Assembly (NCBI RefSeq): GCF_000227115.2
Contig: NC_016484.1
Span: 744,001 to 808,000, forward strand
Reading direction: 5' to 3'
Source: Naumovozyma dairenensis CBS 421
Lineage: Eukaryota > Ascomycota > Saccharomycetes > Saccharomycetales > Saccharomycetaceae
DNA: 64,000 bases
The notes under the pieces were generated by a model. The model made no database searches. It was not told the origin of the DNA and was given only the letters and a program-made list of their open reading frames with translations. Positions 28,925 to 38,122 of this stretch are shown piece after piece. Positions within the stretch are counted from its first letter, which is position 1. Every line of letters begins with the position of its first letter. A program made the position numbers and the translations under genes.

Positions 28925-29481
28925 TGTGCAAATATGGTATTGGGAAAAGAATCAGAATTCTTTGATTATCTGAGGAATTTCAACGGAAATCTGGTTTCTT
29001 CTAACGATAACAGGCACTTCAGCAGCTACAATCTTGTAGAACTTAGATATTAGCAACTACAACAGTTCTGGTTCTGTCCTTAAGAAAAGCCGAAGCAAAC
29101 CCAGATCAAATATACCAACCTATCTTGTTCACTAATATCAACAACGCCAAGTGCCTGTTTTCCAAATTTCATGGAACTTAATTTTCCAACTTTTTCACAC
29201 AGAGAAGGGCGCGAAGAGAAAAAGCAAAGGCGAGATTCAAACAGTTAGACATTCTTAATATGAAGACATGAGAAAGCAAGATTTGATCATAAGGGTTTAC
29301 TATAATTTATTAGCATTATCATTATCGATAATGAAGGAATTATTGTCGTTATATACTTATTTATCTGCGTATGTATGTAAATCGAAGTCGTTTATTTTAG
29401 TTTTTATTTTCTTAGAAAAGAGATAAAGTGAAGTAAAAAATATCTAAATGGTAAACAATAATACAGTACAGTACAATACAC
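28925..29481. other. CBK1 promoter / RPL42 3' region
   Basis: 557 bp upstream of CBK1 and downstream of RPL42. AT-rich 3'-end sequence occupies 29290-29480. I see no gene. Confidence 0.55.
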
Positions 29482-30257
29482 TTAGAATTGTAAAGCAGCA
29501 CCCTTTTGCTTCTTTTCACCACCCAATTCGAAATGCTTACATCTCTTCAAAGTTAATTGAGCCTTGGTCTTACAGTTAACACATTCCAATCTCAAAACAA
29601 CCTTCTTGGTAGTCTTAGCTTTCTTGTGGAAAATTGGCTTAGTTTGACCACCGAAACCAGATTGTTTACGGTCATAACGTCTCTTACCTTGAGCAAACAA
29701 AGAGGCCTTACCAGCTTTGTATTGGGTAACCTTGTGTTGGGTGTGCTTACGACAGGCTTTACCTTTACAGTAGGTCTTTCTGGTCTTTGGAACGTTAACT
29801 ATTTCGTAATTAATATCATTCATCACCATAAATTCAGATATTATTTTATTGTTAGTAACTTGCATACTTGTTTATAATATATAGGGGATTAGTATCGACA
29901 ACAAATGGGTTACTTTTCTTGGCACGCTAACAGAATGGAGGTTACTTCGTTTATTCTTTCTACCATACTTTCCTCAATTTCAGTTCATTCCAATAACATA
30001 TATTAATTCCTTTCATAAGGACCATTCTTTGTTGTTCCTTTTTATCAATTAGGTTATTTATCTATTTCTTTTTTGTGTTTTGCTCTCATTAACATTTTGT
30101 AGTAATTCTATAGAATGATTTTCATGGGACATCGGTGTCCTATTTGTTCATTCATAATATGGTCTTTTTTGGATTTTACAGATTAGCTCTCTCTTCCATT
30201 ACCTCATTGCGTTCGTTCCGATAGATCCTAACTCGTACATTTCTTTTACATACCCAT
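29482..30257 (-). CDS. RPL42: 60S ribosomal protein L42 (eL42), intron-containing
   Basis: Join 30257-30254 (ATGG) with 29798-29482, giving 106 aa, the exact length of S. cerevisiae Rpl42A/B. The product begins [20 protein letters not shown] and ends [10 protein letters not shown], matching the family. The zinc-finger cysteines of eL42 are present (TYCKGKAC and LECVNCKT). The protein lies near the ribosomal E site; it is the target whose residue 56 governs cycloheximide response in yeasts. In this protein that position is in [10 protein letters not shown], so it reads Pro, the sensitive type. Exon 1 of only four bases is the same as in S. cerevisiae. A Rap1 site lies about 400 bp upstream. 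Confidence 0.97.
29799..30253 (-). other. Spliceosomal intron of RPL42
   Basis: The intron is 455 nt. The donor GTATGT is the complement of 30248-30253. The branch site TACTAAC is the complement of 29851-29857. The acceptor is TAG ending at 29799. Branch-to-acceptor spacing is about 50 nt, ordinary for budding yeast. A small hairpin GGACA/TGTCC (30127-30140) lies inside. I see no snoRNA box pair. Confidence 0.95.
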
Positions 30258-30945
30258 TTTGACTGTTACTTCTTGTTAATCTGTGGAATTTCAAGAACTC
30301 TTATCATCAAAAACTCAAATACTGTAGTAAAATTCCACTGATATTATTGAGTATAGTTTTAAGCTTACTTCCATCTATTTTGGGTATATTGACCGTTAAT
30401 GGGAGGGAGCTCACGTGGAAGGGTAAGCTTAGAGCAACTCCTGCTGCGCTGAGGCACGGCAAGTTGAGCCCGGTCAAGCCAAGCGAAGCCAACAGTGGGG
30501 AACCGTCTCAGCGTCTTCCATTCGCGCTATCTCTCTCTCGCCCTTTGGAAGAAGATCCCGATGCCCGGTTCCCCTTTTGGCCCTGCCGAGGAAAACCTCG
30601 TGGTGGTGCACGCGTGGTAAAAATATATAAAATAAATAACAAAAAATGAAAAGACAATGTACGGGTGTAAATATCCTACGTCACTGATGTACAGAAGCTA
30701 TGTCTGGGTCTTACAAACAGTCACAATTTTAGTCAAAGGAAAATCTTATAGAGAACCGATGAACTTCCAGCTATTTCGGTAGTATTAACAACAGTTCAAC
30801 ATATATAATATGGCCAACAACAGCTAATATGCAACTTTCTTAATCTCTTCCTATATGGCTGTGCATATTTATTTGAATAGTTTAATCGTTTACTCGATGT
30901 GTACTGGAAACAATACCCCAAGTATTCATAGAACGCGATTCCAAC
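30258..30945. other. RPL42 upstream region with a GC-rich, foldable block
   Basis: Between the RPL42 start and the YNL162W-A stop. The block at about 30400-30620 is clearly richer in G+C than its surroundings and contains two strong stem-loops (30447-30513 and 30587-30600). A CACGTG hexamer occurs near 30412-30417. The open frame across it lacks an ATG and resembles no protein. Confidence 0.6.
30656..30668 (-). promoter_or_regulatory. Rap1 site upstream of RPL42
   Basis: The complement reads ACACCCGTACATT, a full match to the Rap1 consensus found in front of ribosomal protein genes. It lies about 400 bp from the RPL42 start. Confidence 0.8.
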
Positions 30946-31179
30946 CTAACCCTTAGATAATCTTTGTGTAGCTGTATCTATAACTTCCCCATCGTCCACG
31001 TACACTAAATTTTGAATATTTTCTCTTTGATTAAATGGGTATGCACATTTGTCATTGGGACACATTACAAAGGCATAGTTCTGTTGGATTAAACATTTCT
31101 GTAATGCTGTGCCACATTCGGGACAGTCTTTAACCTGTTTCGGTGGAGGATATGAAGCTTCTCCCTTTTTACCACCCAT
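30946..31179 (-). CDS. Small zinc-ribbon-like protein, YNL162W-A homologue
   Basis: The first ATG is at 31179, giving 77 aa (MGGKKGEASYPPP...). The frame is open further upstream but only from a GTG. Two cysteine pairs, CPEC and CPNDKC, frame a central QKCLIQQNYAFVM segment and suggest a single zinc-binding ribbon. YPFNQRENIQNLVYVDDGEV follows. S. cerevisiae has an uncharacterised 72-aa gene, YNL162W-A, at exactly this place between RPL42A and RIA1, and I judge this to be its orthologue. Function is unknown. It shares a 281-bp divergent promoter with RIA1. Confidence 0.85.
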   Translation of the reverse strand: MGGKKGEASYPPPKQVKDCPECGTALQKCLIQQNYAFVMCPNDKCAYPFNQRENIQNLVYVDDGEVIDTATQRLSKG

Positions 31180-31460
31180 TATGAGAAATATATAAATATC
31201 GAATATTATTATAGTTTGCTTGTTATTCACTTCCCCTGGGTCTCAGAACCTATTACTTGACAATTCTTTAACTCTTTTATCTTCGTATAATTCGCAGCTC
31301 ATCTTAAATTTTATCTTGAAAAATTTCACCAGCATAAAATATTTCATTTAAATTCCTAACGTTAGTTAGATCTAAACAAAATAAGGATGGTCTCTCACAC
31401 AACAGAACATCTCTCGAAGAAGAACAAAAGACAGAGACAAACTAAAATAAGCAAATTACA
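31180..31460. promoter_or_regulatory. YNL162W-A / RIA1 divergent promoter with RRPE- and PAC-like elements
   Basis: TGAAAAATTTCA at 31317-31328 resembles the RRPE. The complement of 31296-31305, AAGATGAGCT, differs from the PAC consensus by one base. In S. cerevisiae these two motifs mark ribosome-biogenesis genes, which fits RIA1. Confidence 0.6.
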
Positions 31461-34400
31461 ATGGCAAGAGTCGGACCAGATACATTCAAAAGATTACAGA
31501 ATGATCCATCATGCATAAGGAACGTCTGTATAGTCGCACATGTGGATCATGGTAAGACATCCTTATCAGATTCATTATTAGCTTCCAACGGTATCATATC
31601 TCAAAGATTAGCTGGTAAAATTAGATTTTTGGACGCAAGACCAGATGAACAATTACGTGGTATTACTATGGAATCATCAGCTATTTCATTATATTTTAGG
31701 GTCTTACATAAACAGGATGGGAAAGACGAACCATTGGTTAATGAACATTTGGTTAATTTGATCGATTCTCCTGGTCATATCGATTTCTCAAGTGAAGTTA
31801 GTACAGCGTCAAGATTGTGTGATGGTGCTATCGTGCTAGTTGATGTGGTGGAAGGTGTTTGTTCTCAAACTATAACTGTCTTGAGACAATGCTGGACAGA
31901 AAATTTAAAGCCTATATTAGTTTTGAATAAGATTGATAGATTGATTATGGAATTACAATTGACACCACAAGAAGCATATATTCATATGAATAAGATTATT
32001 GAACAAGTTAACTCCGTTCTGGGGTCATTCTTTGCAGGTGAAAGACAATTTGAAGATGAAGAATGGAGAGAACAATTAGAACTTAATAAAAATGCCAAAT
32101 TTGTAGAAAAAGATGATTCAAATATCTACTTCAATCCAATGGATAATAACGTGATTTTTGCCTCAGCAATTGATGGATGGGGATTCAATATTGGTCAATT
32201 AGTTAAATTTTATGAACAGAAGTTAGGCGCAAAGAGAGAGAATTTACAAAAAGTTCTTTGGGGTGATTTCTTCATGGATCCTAGAACTAAAAAGATAATT
32301 AACAATAAAAGTCTGAAAGGGAGAGCTTTGAAACCATTGTTTGTTTCGTTAATATTGGACAATATTTGGAAAATTTATGAAAATGTTATTGTTGAAAGAA
32401 ATACTGATATGATTGAAAAGATAACGAATGCTCTCCAAATCAAGTTACAACCTCGTGATTTAAGGTCAAAAGATGACAAACAATTATTGAAAACGATCAT
32501 GGGTCAATGGTTACCAGTAAGTACAGCTGTCTTATTAACAGTCATTGAGAAATTACCATCTCCGTTGGAATCTCAGCATAATAGATTAGATACAATTTTA
32601 GGGAAAGACCATGACAAATCGCTGATTGATCCGACCTTACTGACCGCTATGGATAAATGTGATAGAGATGGACCCGCCTCGTGCTTTTGTTCTCCAAGAT
32701 GCTTCCATTCCAAGGGAAGAATTACCAATCCAGACAAGTGGCTCCCATCTACCAATGACCTGATTGAAAAAAGTAGAAAGGCGAGAGAAGAAGTGTTGAA
32801 TGCAGCCAAACGCGCTGAAATGGTTGAAAAGATGAGTAACATGAATGTCACGGATTCCCAGAAGGAACAATCAGAGGAAGTTGATAATTTATATACAAGA
32901 GCTCAAGATACTGTCGTAACGCCTGAAGTTGAACCTGAAGTTAAACCTAAGAAAAGATTTAATTCTGAACCAATGAAAAATACAACAGAAAATGATTCTT
33001 TCCAAATTGTGACTGAGCCTGCCCCTGAATTCGATTTAGGTTTTGAATATGAAGAAGATCCAGAAGAAGACCCAGATACTGCTGTTGATTTTAATACAGA
33101 TTTTGTTCCAGAAATAGATTCAAGTGATCCTCTGAATTCTTTATTTGAATACGAAGAAGACGATCCTTTCGCCCCAACAACAGATACCGCTGCTTTACAG
33201 GATGGAAATGAAGGTGAAAAGAAAATAGATGATGACCTGTTTGATGAAACTGACGAAGTTTTGATTGCTTTTGCTAGAATATATAGCGGTTCCTTGAAAA
33301 TCGGTCAAGAAATTTCCGTTTTAGGACCTAAATATAATCCCAAACATCCAAATGAACATATTCAGAAGGCGACTATTACTAATTTATACCTCTTCATGGG
33401 TAAGGAGCTTCTCCCATTAGATGTTTGTCCATCAGGAAATATCGTTGGTATTGGTGGGTTAGCCGGGAAAGTCTTGAAAAACGGTACTTTAGTCGCAGAG
33501 GGTGTTCAAGGCATTAATCTTGCTGCAGTTGATTTCCATACGACCCCTATTGTTCGTGTTGCTGTAGAGCCAGCCAACCCTGTTGAAATGAATAAACTAG
33601 CTCGTGGTTTGAAATTATTGAACCTAGCAGATCCATGTATTGAAACATATATGACTGATACTGGTGAACATATCCTATGTACAGCCGGTGAATTGCATCT
33701 GGAAAGATGTTTAAAAGATTTGAAAGAAAGGTTTGCTGGCATAGAGATTAGTCATTCCGAACCTGCTATTCCATATAGAGAAACGTTTTTGTCAACTTCT
33801 GATATGAATCCACCGAAGAATTCTAATCTAGGTAGAGGAATCACCGAATTGACTTTAGGCCCATATAAGATGAAGCTAGGAACAGTTCCATTATCTGAAG
33901 ATGTTACAGATTTCTTAGATAAGCATGAATCCGTTATTAAATCCATCTTAAATGGTTCTACAGGCCATTTTGAGAATCAGAAGGGTGCTATTGAACAGAG
34001 AATCTTTCTTGAAAAATTACAAGAAGTCCTAGAGTCAGATGAAAAGAATAAAGGTTTATATGGAGATTACCTAAAAAAAATCGCAGCTTTGGGACCTCAC
34101 AGAACTGGTTGTAATATTCTTGTTTCAGAAAATGAGTTACTAGATAGTTTATTCGACTCTACTATTCATGGTAAGTTTGAATTTACAGATTCTATACTTA
34201 ATGGGTTCCAATTGTCAGTCAATGAAGGACCTTTAGCAAATGAACCGGTACAAGGTATGTGTGTTATAATCGAAGATATACATATAATGGATGATTCAGA
34301 ATTGGTAGCTATTGAAGATCCACATTATCAAGTTGATATTCCAAACTTGTCTGGTAGGTTTATCACAGCTACTAGAGATCAAATTCATGAATCATTCTTA

Positions 34401-34838
34401 GATTGGTCTTCAAGAATAATGTGGGCTATGTATACATGCGACATTCAAACATCTGTTGAAGTTCTGGGTAAAGTATATGCTGTTATCCAACAAAGACATG
34501 GGAAAATCGTTTCTGAAGAAATGAAGGAAGGTACTCCTTTTTTCCAAATTAGAGCACATATTCCCGTAATAGAAGCTTTTGGTTTAAGTGAAGATATTAG
34601 GAAGAGAACGTCAGGTTCTGCACAACCTCAACTTGTTTTCAATGGCTTTGAATGTATCGACATGGATCCATTCTGGGTTCCAACCACAGAGGAAGAACTA
34701 GAAGAATTAGGTGATACCGCTGATAGAGAAAACATAGCACGTAAACACATGAATGCTATTAGAAGACGGAAAGGTTTATTTATCGAGGAAAAAGTTATTC
34801 AAAATGCAGAAAAGCAACGTACTTTGAAGAGAAATTGA
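31461..34838 (+). CDS. RIA1: Ria1/Efl1, EF-2-like GTPase for 60S subunit maturation
   Basis: The 1125-aa protein (1110 in S. cerevisiae Ria1/Efl1, YNL163C) works with Sdo1 to evict Tif6 from late pre-60S particles in the cytoplasm. GTPase motifs: G1 AHVDHGKT (26-33), G2 RGITMES (66-72), G3 DSPGH (102-106), G4 NKID (156-159). A family-typical acidic insert occupies about 470-610, between the G domain and domain II. EF-2-like domains III-V follow (for example GELHLERC and ending in RRRKGLFIEEKVI). The start has a good A-rich context. The next gene downstream on the same strand is IBD2. Confidence 0.98.
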   Translation: MARVGPDTFKRLQNDPSCIRNVCIVAHVDHGKTSLSDSLLASNGIISQRLAGKIRFLDARPDEQLRGITMESSAISLYFRVLHKQDGKDEPLVNEHLVNLIDSPGHIDFSSEVSTASRLCDGAIVLVDVVEGVCSQTITVLRQCWTENLKPILVLNKIDRLIMELQLTPQEAYIHMNKIIEQVNSVLGSFFAGERQFEDEEWREQLELNKNAKFVEKDDSNIYFNPMDNNVIFASAIDGWGFNIGQLVKFYEQKLGAKRENLQKVLWGDFFMDPRTKKIINNKSLKGRALKPLFVSLILDNIWKIYENVIVERNTDMIEKITNALQIKLQPRDLRSKDDKQLLKTIMGQWLPVSTAVLLTVIEKLPSPLESQHNRLDTILGKDHDKSLIDPTLLTAMDKCDRDGPASCFCSPRCFHSKGRITNPDKWLPSTNDLIEKSRKAREEVLNAAKRAEMVEKMSNMNVTDSQKEQSEEVDNLYTRAQDTVVTPEVEPEVKPKKRFNSEPMKNTTENDSFQIVTEPAPEFDLGFEYEEDPEEDPDTAVDFNTDFVPEIDSSDPLNSLFEYEEDDPFAPTTDTAALQDGNEGEKKIDDDLFDETDEVLIAFARIYSGSLKIGQEISVLGPKYNPKHPNEHIQKATITNLYLFMGKELLPLDVCPSGNIVGIGGLAGKVLKNGTLVAEGVQGINLAAVDFHTTPIVRVAVEPANPVEMNKLARGLKLLNLADPCIETYMTDTGEHILCTAGELHLERCLKDLKERFAGIEISHSEPAIPYRETFLSTSDMNPPKNSNLGRGITELTLGPYKMKLGTVPLSEDVTDFLDKHESVIKSILNGSTGHFENQKGAIEQRIFLEKLQEVLESDEKNKGLYGDYLKKIAALGPHRTGCNILVSENELLDSLFDSTIHGKFEFTDSILNGFQLSVNEGPLANEPVQGMCVIIEDIHIMDDSELVAIEDPHYQVDIPNLSGRFITATRDQIHESFLDWSSRIMWAMYTCDIQTSVEVLGKVYAVIQQRHGKIVSEEMKEGTPFFQIRAHIPVIEAFGLSEDIRKRTSGSAQPQLVFNGFECIDMDPFWVPTTEEELEELGDTADRENIARKHMNAIRRRKGLFIEEKVIQNAEKQRTLKRN

Positions 34839-35205
34839 AGACATGTTATATATCATTTATTATATATATAGAATTGACTAATCTCACACCCTACCACATT
34901 ACCAGACCATCCTCACTTTTATATCTACAGTTATAATCGTTCATAATCCACATTGTTCTTTTGAATGTCTTTTAGCGTCGCAAATTTCGCGACGTAATTA
35001 ACGATTGAAATTTTTCAGACTTAGCGATGACAAAATTTTTGAAGATAAAGATAAAGCTTACAATTTTGACATTTATTAAGAGCGTTGAAATTCAACAAAT
35101 TCCACCAGAAGCTATAGTATTTGAAGCATAATATTCGCACTTACAATCGATTTTACTTCTTTAGCAAAGGACTTGCAAATTAGTGCAAAAAAGATATTTT
35201 AAAAA
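34839..35205. promoter_or_regulatory. IBD2 promoter with dyad and RRPE/PAC-like motifs
   Basis: CGTCGC (34976-34981) and GCGACG (34989-34994) form a stem around AAATTTC. TGAAATTTTTCA at 35006-35017 is RRPE-like. GCGATGA at 35024-35030 is close to PAC. Binding is not shown. Confidence 0.5.
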
Positions 35206-36312
35206 ATGAGTAAATCCTCAAAGAGACATGATACTTCAATTGAATTAGTATCACAGAATGGTCCCATACCCATTAATGTAATGATGCAAGAAGGTGTTAA
35301 GGCACTTACAAAGATCTTATCAAACCAATTGCAAGATAGGAAAGTATTTGATAATCCTCAACAATCGATGCAATTTGTTATCAGGAATGGAGCTAATAAG
35401 ATGTCAAAGGTTAATCTACAAATTAATAAAACACGGAAGAAGAAGCAACCATCAAAGCAATCTACTGGTGAGGAAGGTGCTGATATCGATGATGATATCG
35501 TTGAGTTAGATAATAAAAGCAACTATCATGTCAATGGATCAGTAAAGAGTTCAGAAGTGCAGAGTGAGAATAAGGATGAACTTTCAGACGAAGAATATGA
35601 TGATCCAGAACTTCATCTTGATGCAGATGATAACGATGATGGTGAAGCTGAAATCATTTTTGATTACGAAACGAACGGTGATGATACTCCAGAGGGATTA
35701 AGTGCTCGTATTTCTCAAATGATAGAATCTGTGTTACCTAGCGAGTTTCAAGCTGAGGCCCATGGAAGACTTCGTGCAGTGGTGAATGGAGATGAACTAA
35801 ATATTACAGAAATAGATGATGACGATGAAGAAGATGACCTTACTACGAATCATGATAGTATTGCTCAGATAGGGGTACGACATAATCACCATTCATCCCC
35901 AGGTCAAAGAGAACATATCAACAACAGTGAACTCAATCATCAGCATCATCAGCGTCATCAATCGAGGCGACATGAAGGAATAAATGAACATGAAGAGATG
36001 GACGACGATGCAGGAGAAGAGGAAAATTCTGAACATGAAGGATGTTGCCCGCATCACCAGCACCACAATCAACTTCGAAATTTTAGAAATGGCAACTATC
36101 ATGATTATAACTATCCGACTGATTCATATAATAAACCGAATTTCTCAATATTACTTGATCAAAAAGAGCCTGCTTGCATGTTTTGTGAATATTATCTAGT
36201 ATTTGGAGAAGCGCCTCGAAATATGATTAAATGGTATAATCGAATGTATGGTTACAGTCGTCTACCTCATTCTAATGATAGAGGGTATCATGATCGAAAA
36301 GGACAACATTAA
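35206..36312 (+). CDS. IBD2: Ibd2-like mitotic checkpoint protein
   Basis: The 368-aa protein (351 in S. cerevisiae Ibd2, YNL164C) is implicated in the spindle checkpoint acting with the Bub2 branch. It has a conserved N-terminal block (residues 1-75, ISVxLVSQNGPIPIN-type), a long acidic stretch (Asp/Glu-rich, about 95-210), a His/Gln-rich low-complexity part, and a conserved C-terminus with cysteines (ACMFCEYYLVFGEAPRNMI) followed by a Tyr-rich tail. Position between RIA1 and YNL165W agrees with the S. cerevisiae order. No enzymatic domain is seen. Confidence 0.85.
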   Translation: MSKSSKRHDTSIELVSQNGPIPINVMMQEGVKALTKILSNQLQDRKVFDNPQQSMQFVIRNGANKMSKVNLQINKTRKKKQPSKQSTGEEGADIDDDIVELDNKSNYHVNGSVKSSEVQSENKDELSDEEYDDPELHLDADDNDDGEAEIIFDYETNGDDTPEGLSARISQMIESVLPSEFQAEAHGRLRAVVNGDELNITEIDDDDEEDDLTTNHDSIAQIGVRHNHHSSPGQREHINNSELNHQHHQRHQSRRHEGINEHEEMDDDAGEEENSEHEGCCPHHQHHNQLRNFRNGNYHDYNYPTDSYNKPNFSILLDQKEPACMFCEYYLVFGEAPRNMIKWYNRMYGYSRLPHSNDRGYHDRKGQH

Positions 36313-36433
36313 ACAATAAAAATTAAGAAAACTATTACAATTAAACATATATTGATACCTCTATATAGCCCATATTATTTAATGATAAAAGTTTGATTTA
36401 TTGCATGAAATGATCCGTTGAAAAACTTATTAT

Positions 36434-37684
36434 TTACATATATAAAGGGCCCATAAACGTATTATTTACGGCTCCACTATGACGCTTATCCTTTCTAGAT
36501 TCATATTCGTGTAGTACCATGCACATACAAGTTAAAATCTGTGTTTCCCAAGGTACATTTAAAATTCCATTTCTTAAATCAGGGTTATTTTCAATATCTG
36601 TATCATTCGACATTTCACGAATATCTAGATTTGCTAACCTCAGGGTTCTTTTTTTTGGTAGTACAGTAGCCTTTTCATCTGAATATTTCGCCCAAACAGG
36701 CATAAAACCGAGCGGTCTCCTTCCCGTAGTCGATGTCCTAACTTGTTCATCATATTCTTCGATATTAGAAGAAGTCATATACGATGGGAATCCATCGTCA
36801 AGAACTAATAATTTAAAATTTGTTGAACCAAACGGTGATGCAAACCCAGTGGTACCATACCATCGAAGATTCATCCCTGATACAACAGTATCACTATGTT
36901 TCCTTTGAGAATAATTAATCATTGGAATATTTTGGAACTCTTCATAGAACACAAAATTATGTTTACATTGATTATAGTGCACAATTTCTCTGTACACGGT
37001 ACAGAATTCAATTTTGAAAATCGTGAAAGAATCATCTTTAGCTTTAAATATTTCTTCTCTAGGATGCCGTATCTTGGATTCATCTTGTTCATTTAATTTC
37101 TCATTCAATGACAAGTTACTTGTCGAAATATCATTTTGGAAAATTTCTTCTTCCTTCGCCAGGTCTTCCTTTGTCATTATAATGTATTTATATATTTTCA
37201 TTACTGGAGTTGATTTATTGGAAAAAATTGACTTCATTACATTTGATGGGATTAAATGGAATAGAGGTATCCCCAGGCCGTCTTTCAAATTAATATTATC
37301 AAATTTCCTCTTATTATGCAAGTATATCTTGAATGATTTCTCACTAGGGAATGCATAAAATCCTCTAGCAAGTACGATTGACGTTAATGGTATGGATCTC
37401 CTACTATCGAATTGAGGACACCTATTCACGAACCCTCGTCTTTGTAAATCACCTATCGTAGAGGTATCTGAAACGAATGTAACATTGTCGTCATCTTCAG
37501 CATCATTCATGCCATTTTCAGATTCAAACATAGTTATTTGATCATCATCAGGTGCATGAAATGGCATATCTTGGGATGATTCCACTCTTCCTCCCTGTGT
37601 ACCTACATCATAAGGATCAGTAGCAGAACTGTGTGCATTATCATTTCTTCGACGATTACCAATGATTGCTCTTACTCTATCCAT
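36434..37684 (-). CDS. Uncharacterised protein, YNL165W homologue
   Basis: The 416-aa protein (406 in S. cerevisiae) starts at ATG 37684. No domain is recognised. It has a charged N-terminus and a middle section with alternating hydrophobic and aromatic residues (FYAFPSEKSFKIYL, EFCTVYREIVHYNQC). It has no membrane segment or signal peptide. The C-terminal part includes VPWETQILTCMCMVLHEYE. The identification as YNL165W rests on its place between IBD2 and BNI5, its strand and its length. Function is unknown there too. It is divergent from BNI5 with a Reb1-like site between them. Confidence 0.75.
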   Translation of the reverse strand: MDRVRAIIGNRRRNDNAHSSATDPYDVGTQGGRVESSQDMPFHAPDDDQITMFESENGMNDAEDDDNVTFVSDTSTIGDLQRRGFVNRCPQFDSRRSIPLTSIVLARGFYAFPSEKSFKIYLHNKRKFDNINLKDGLGIPLFHLIPSNVMKSIFSNKSTPVMKIYKYIIMTKEDLAKEEEIFQNDISTSNLSLNEKLNEQDESKIRHPREEIFKAKDDSFTIFKIEFCTVYREIVHYNQCKHNFVFYEEFQNIPMINYSQRKHSDTVVSGMNLRWYGTTGFASPFGSTNFKLLVLDDGFPSYMTSSNIEEYDEQVRTSTTGRRPLGFMPVWAKYSDEKATVLPKKRTLRLANLDIREMSNDTDIENNPDLRNGILNVPWETQILTCMCMVLHEYESRKDKRHSGAVNNTFMGPLYM

Positions 37685-38122
37685 TAGTAGATCCGAAGTA
37701 CGTACGTACGTAGTATGTTTTGATGTATGATGCTTGACCGAGATAGATGACTATCTAACTCGCCAGATATTTGGATATTGAAGCAAGTTTTTTACGAAGC
37801 AATATTATATACAGTTTACAATCTATAACCTAAAGACTCAAGATGACTAATGGTTATAACTATCCTTTTCAGTCTGTCAGTCCTTCTCATCTGTCGATGC
37901 TTATCATATCCATTTCATGTTTGATATAGTTGATTTACGGGTAACATTATTTATTTTTATTATGAGCGAGCGATTTTTTTTGGTGTTGTTTACGTATGGA
38001 CTATTATCATAATTGTGATTATGAAGATAAACGTTAATAACAATTTTACAATTTGATGAGCAACAATTGATAATCAGAAGCAGAGGATATAAACAGTAGG
38101 ACCTTTATTAGCAATAGCAAAA
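37685..38122. promoter_or_regulatory. YNL165W / BNI5 divergent promoter with Reb1-like site
   Basis: CGGGTAA at 37938-37944 matches the Reb1 core and sits midway between the two starts, where Reb1 commonly organises a shared nucleosome-free region. A CGTA repeat (about 37698-37713) lies next to the YNL165W start. Confidence 0.6.

Noticed and set aside
30347..30649. 100-codon frame across the GC-rich block upstream of RPL42
   Set aside because: It starts with TTG, its composition follows the local GC content, and no protein similarity is seen.
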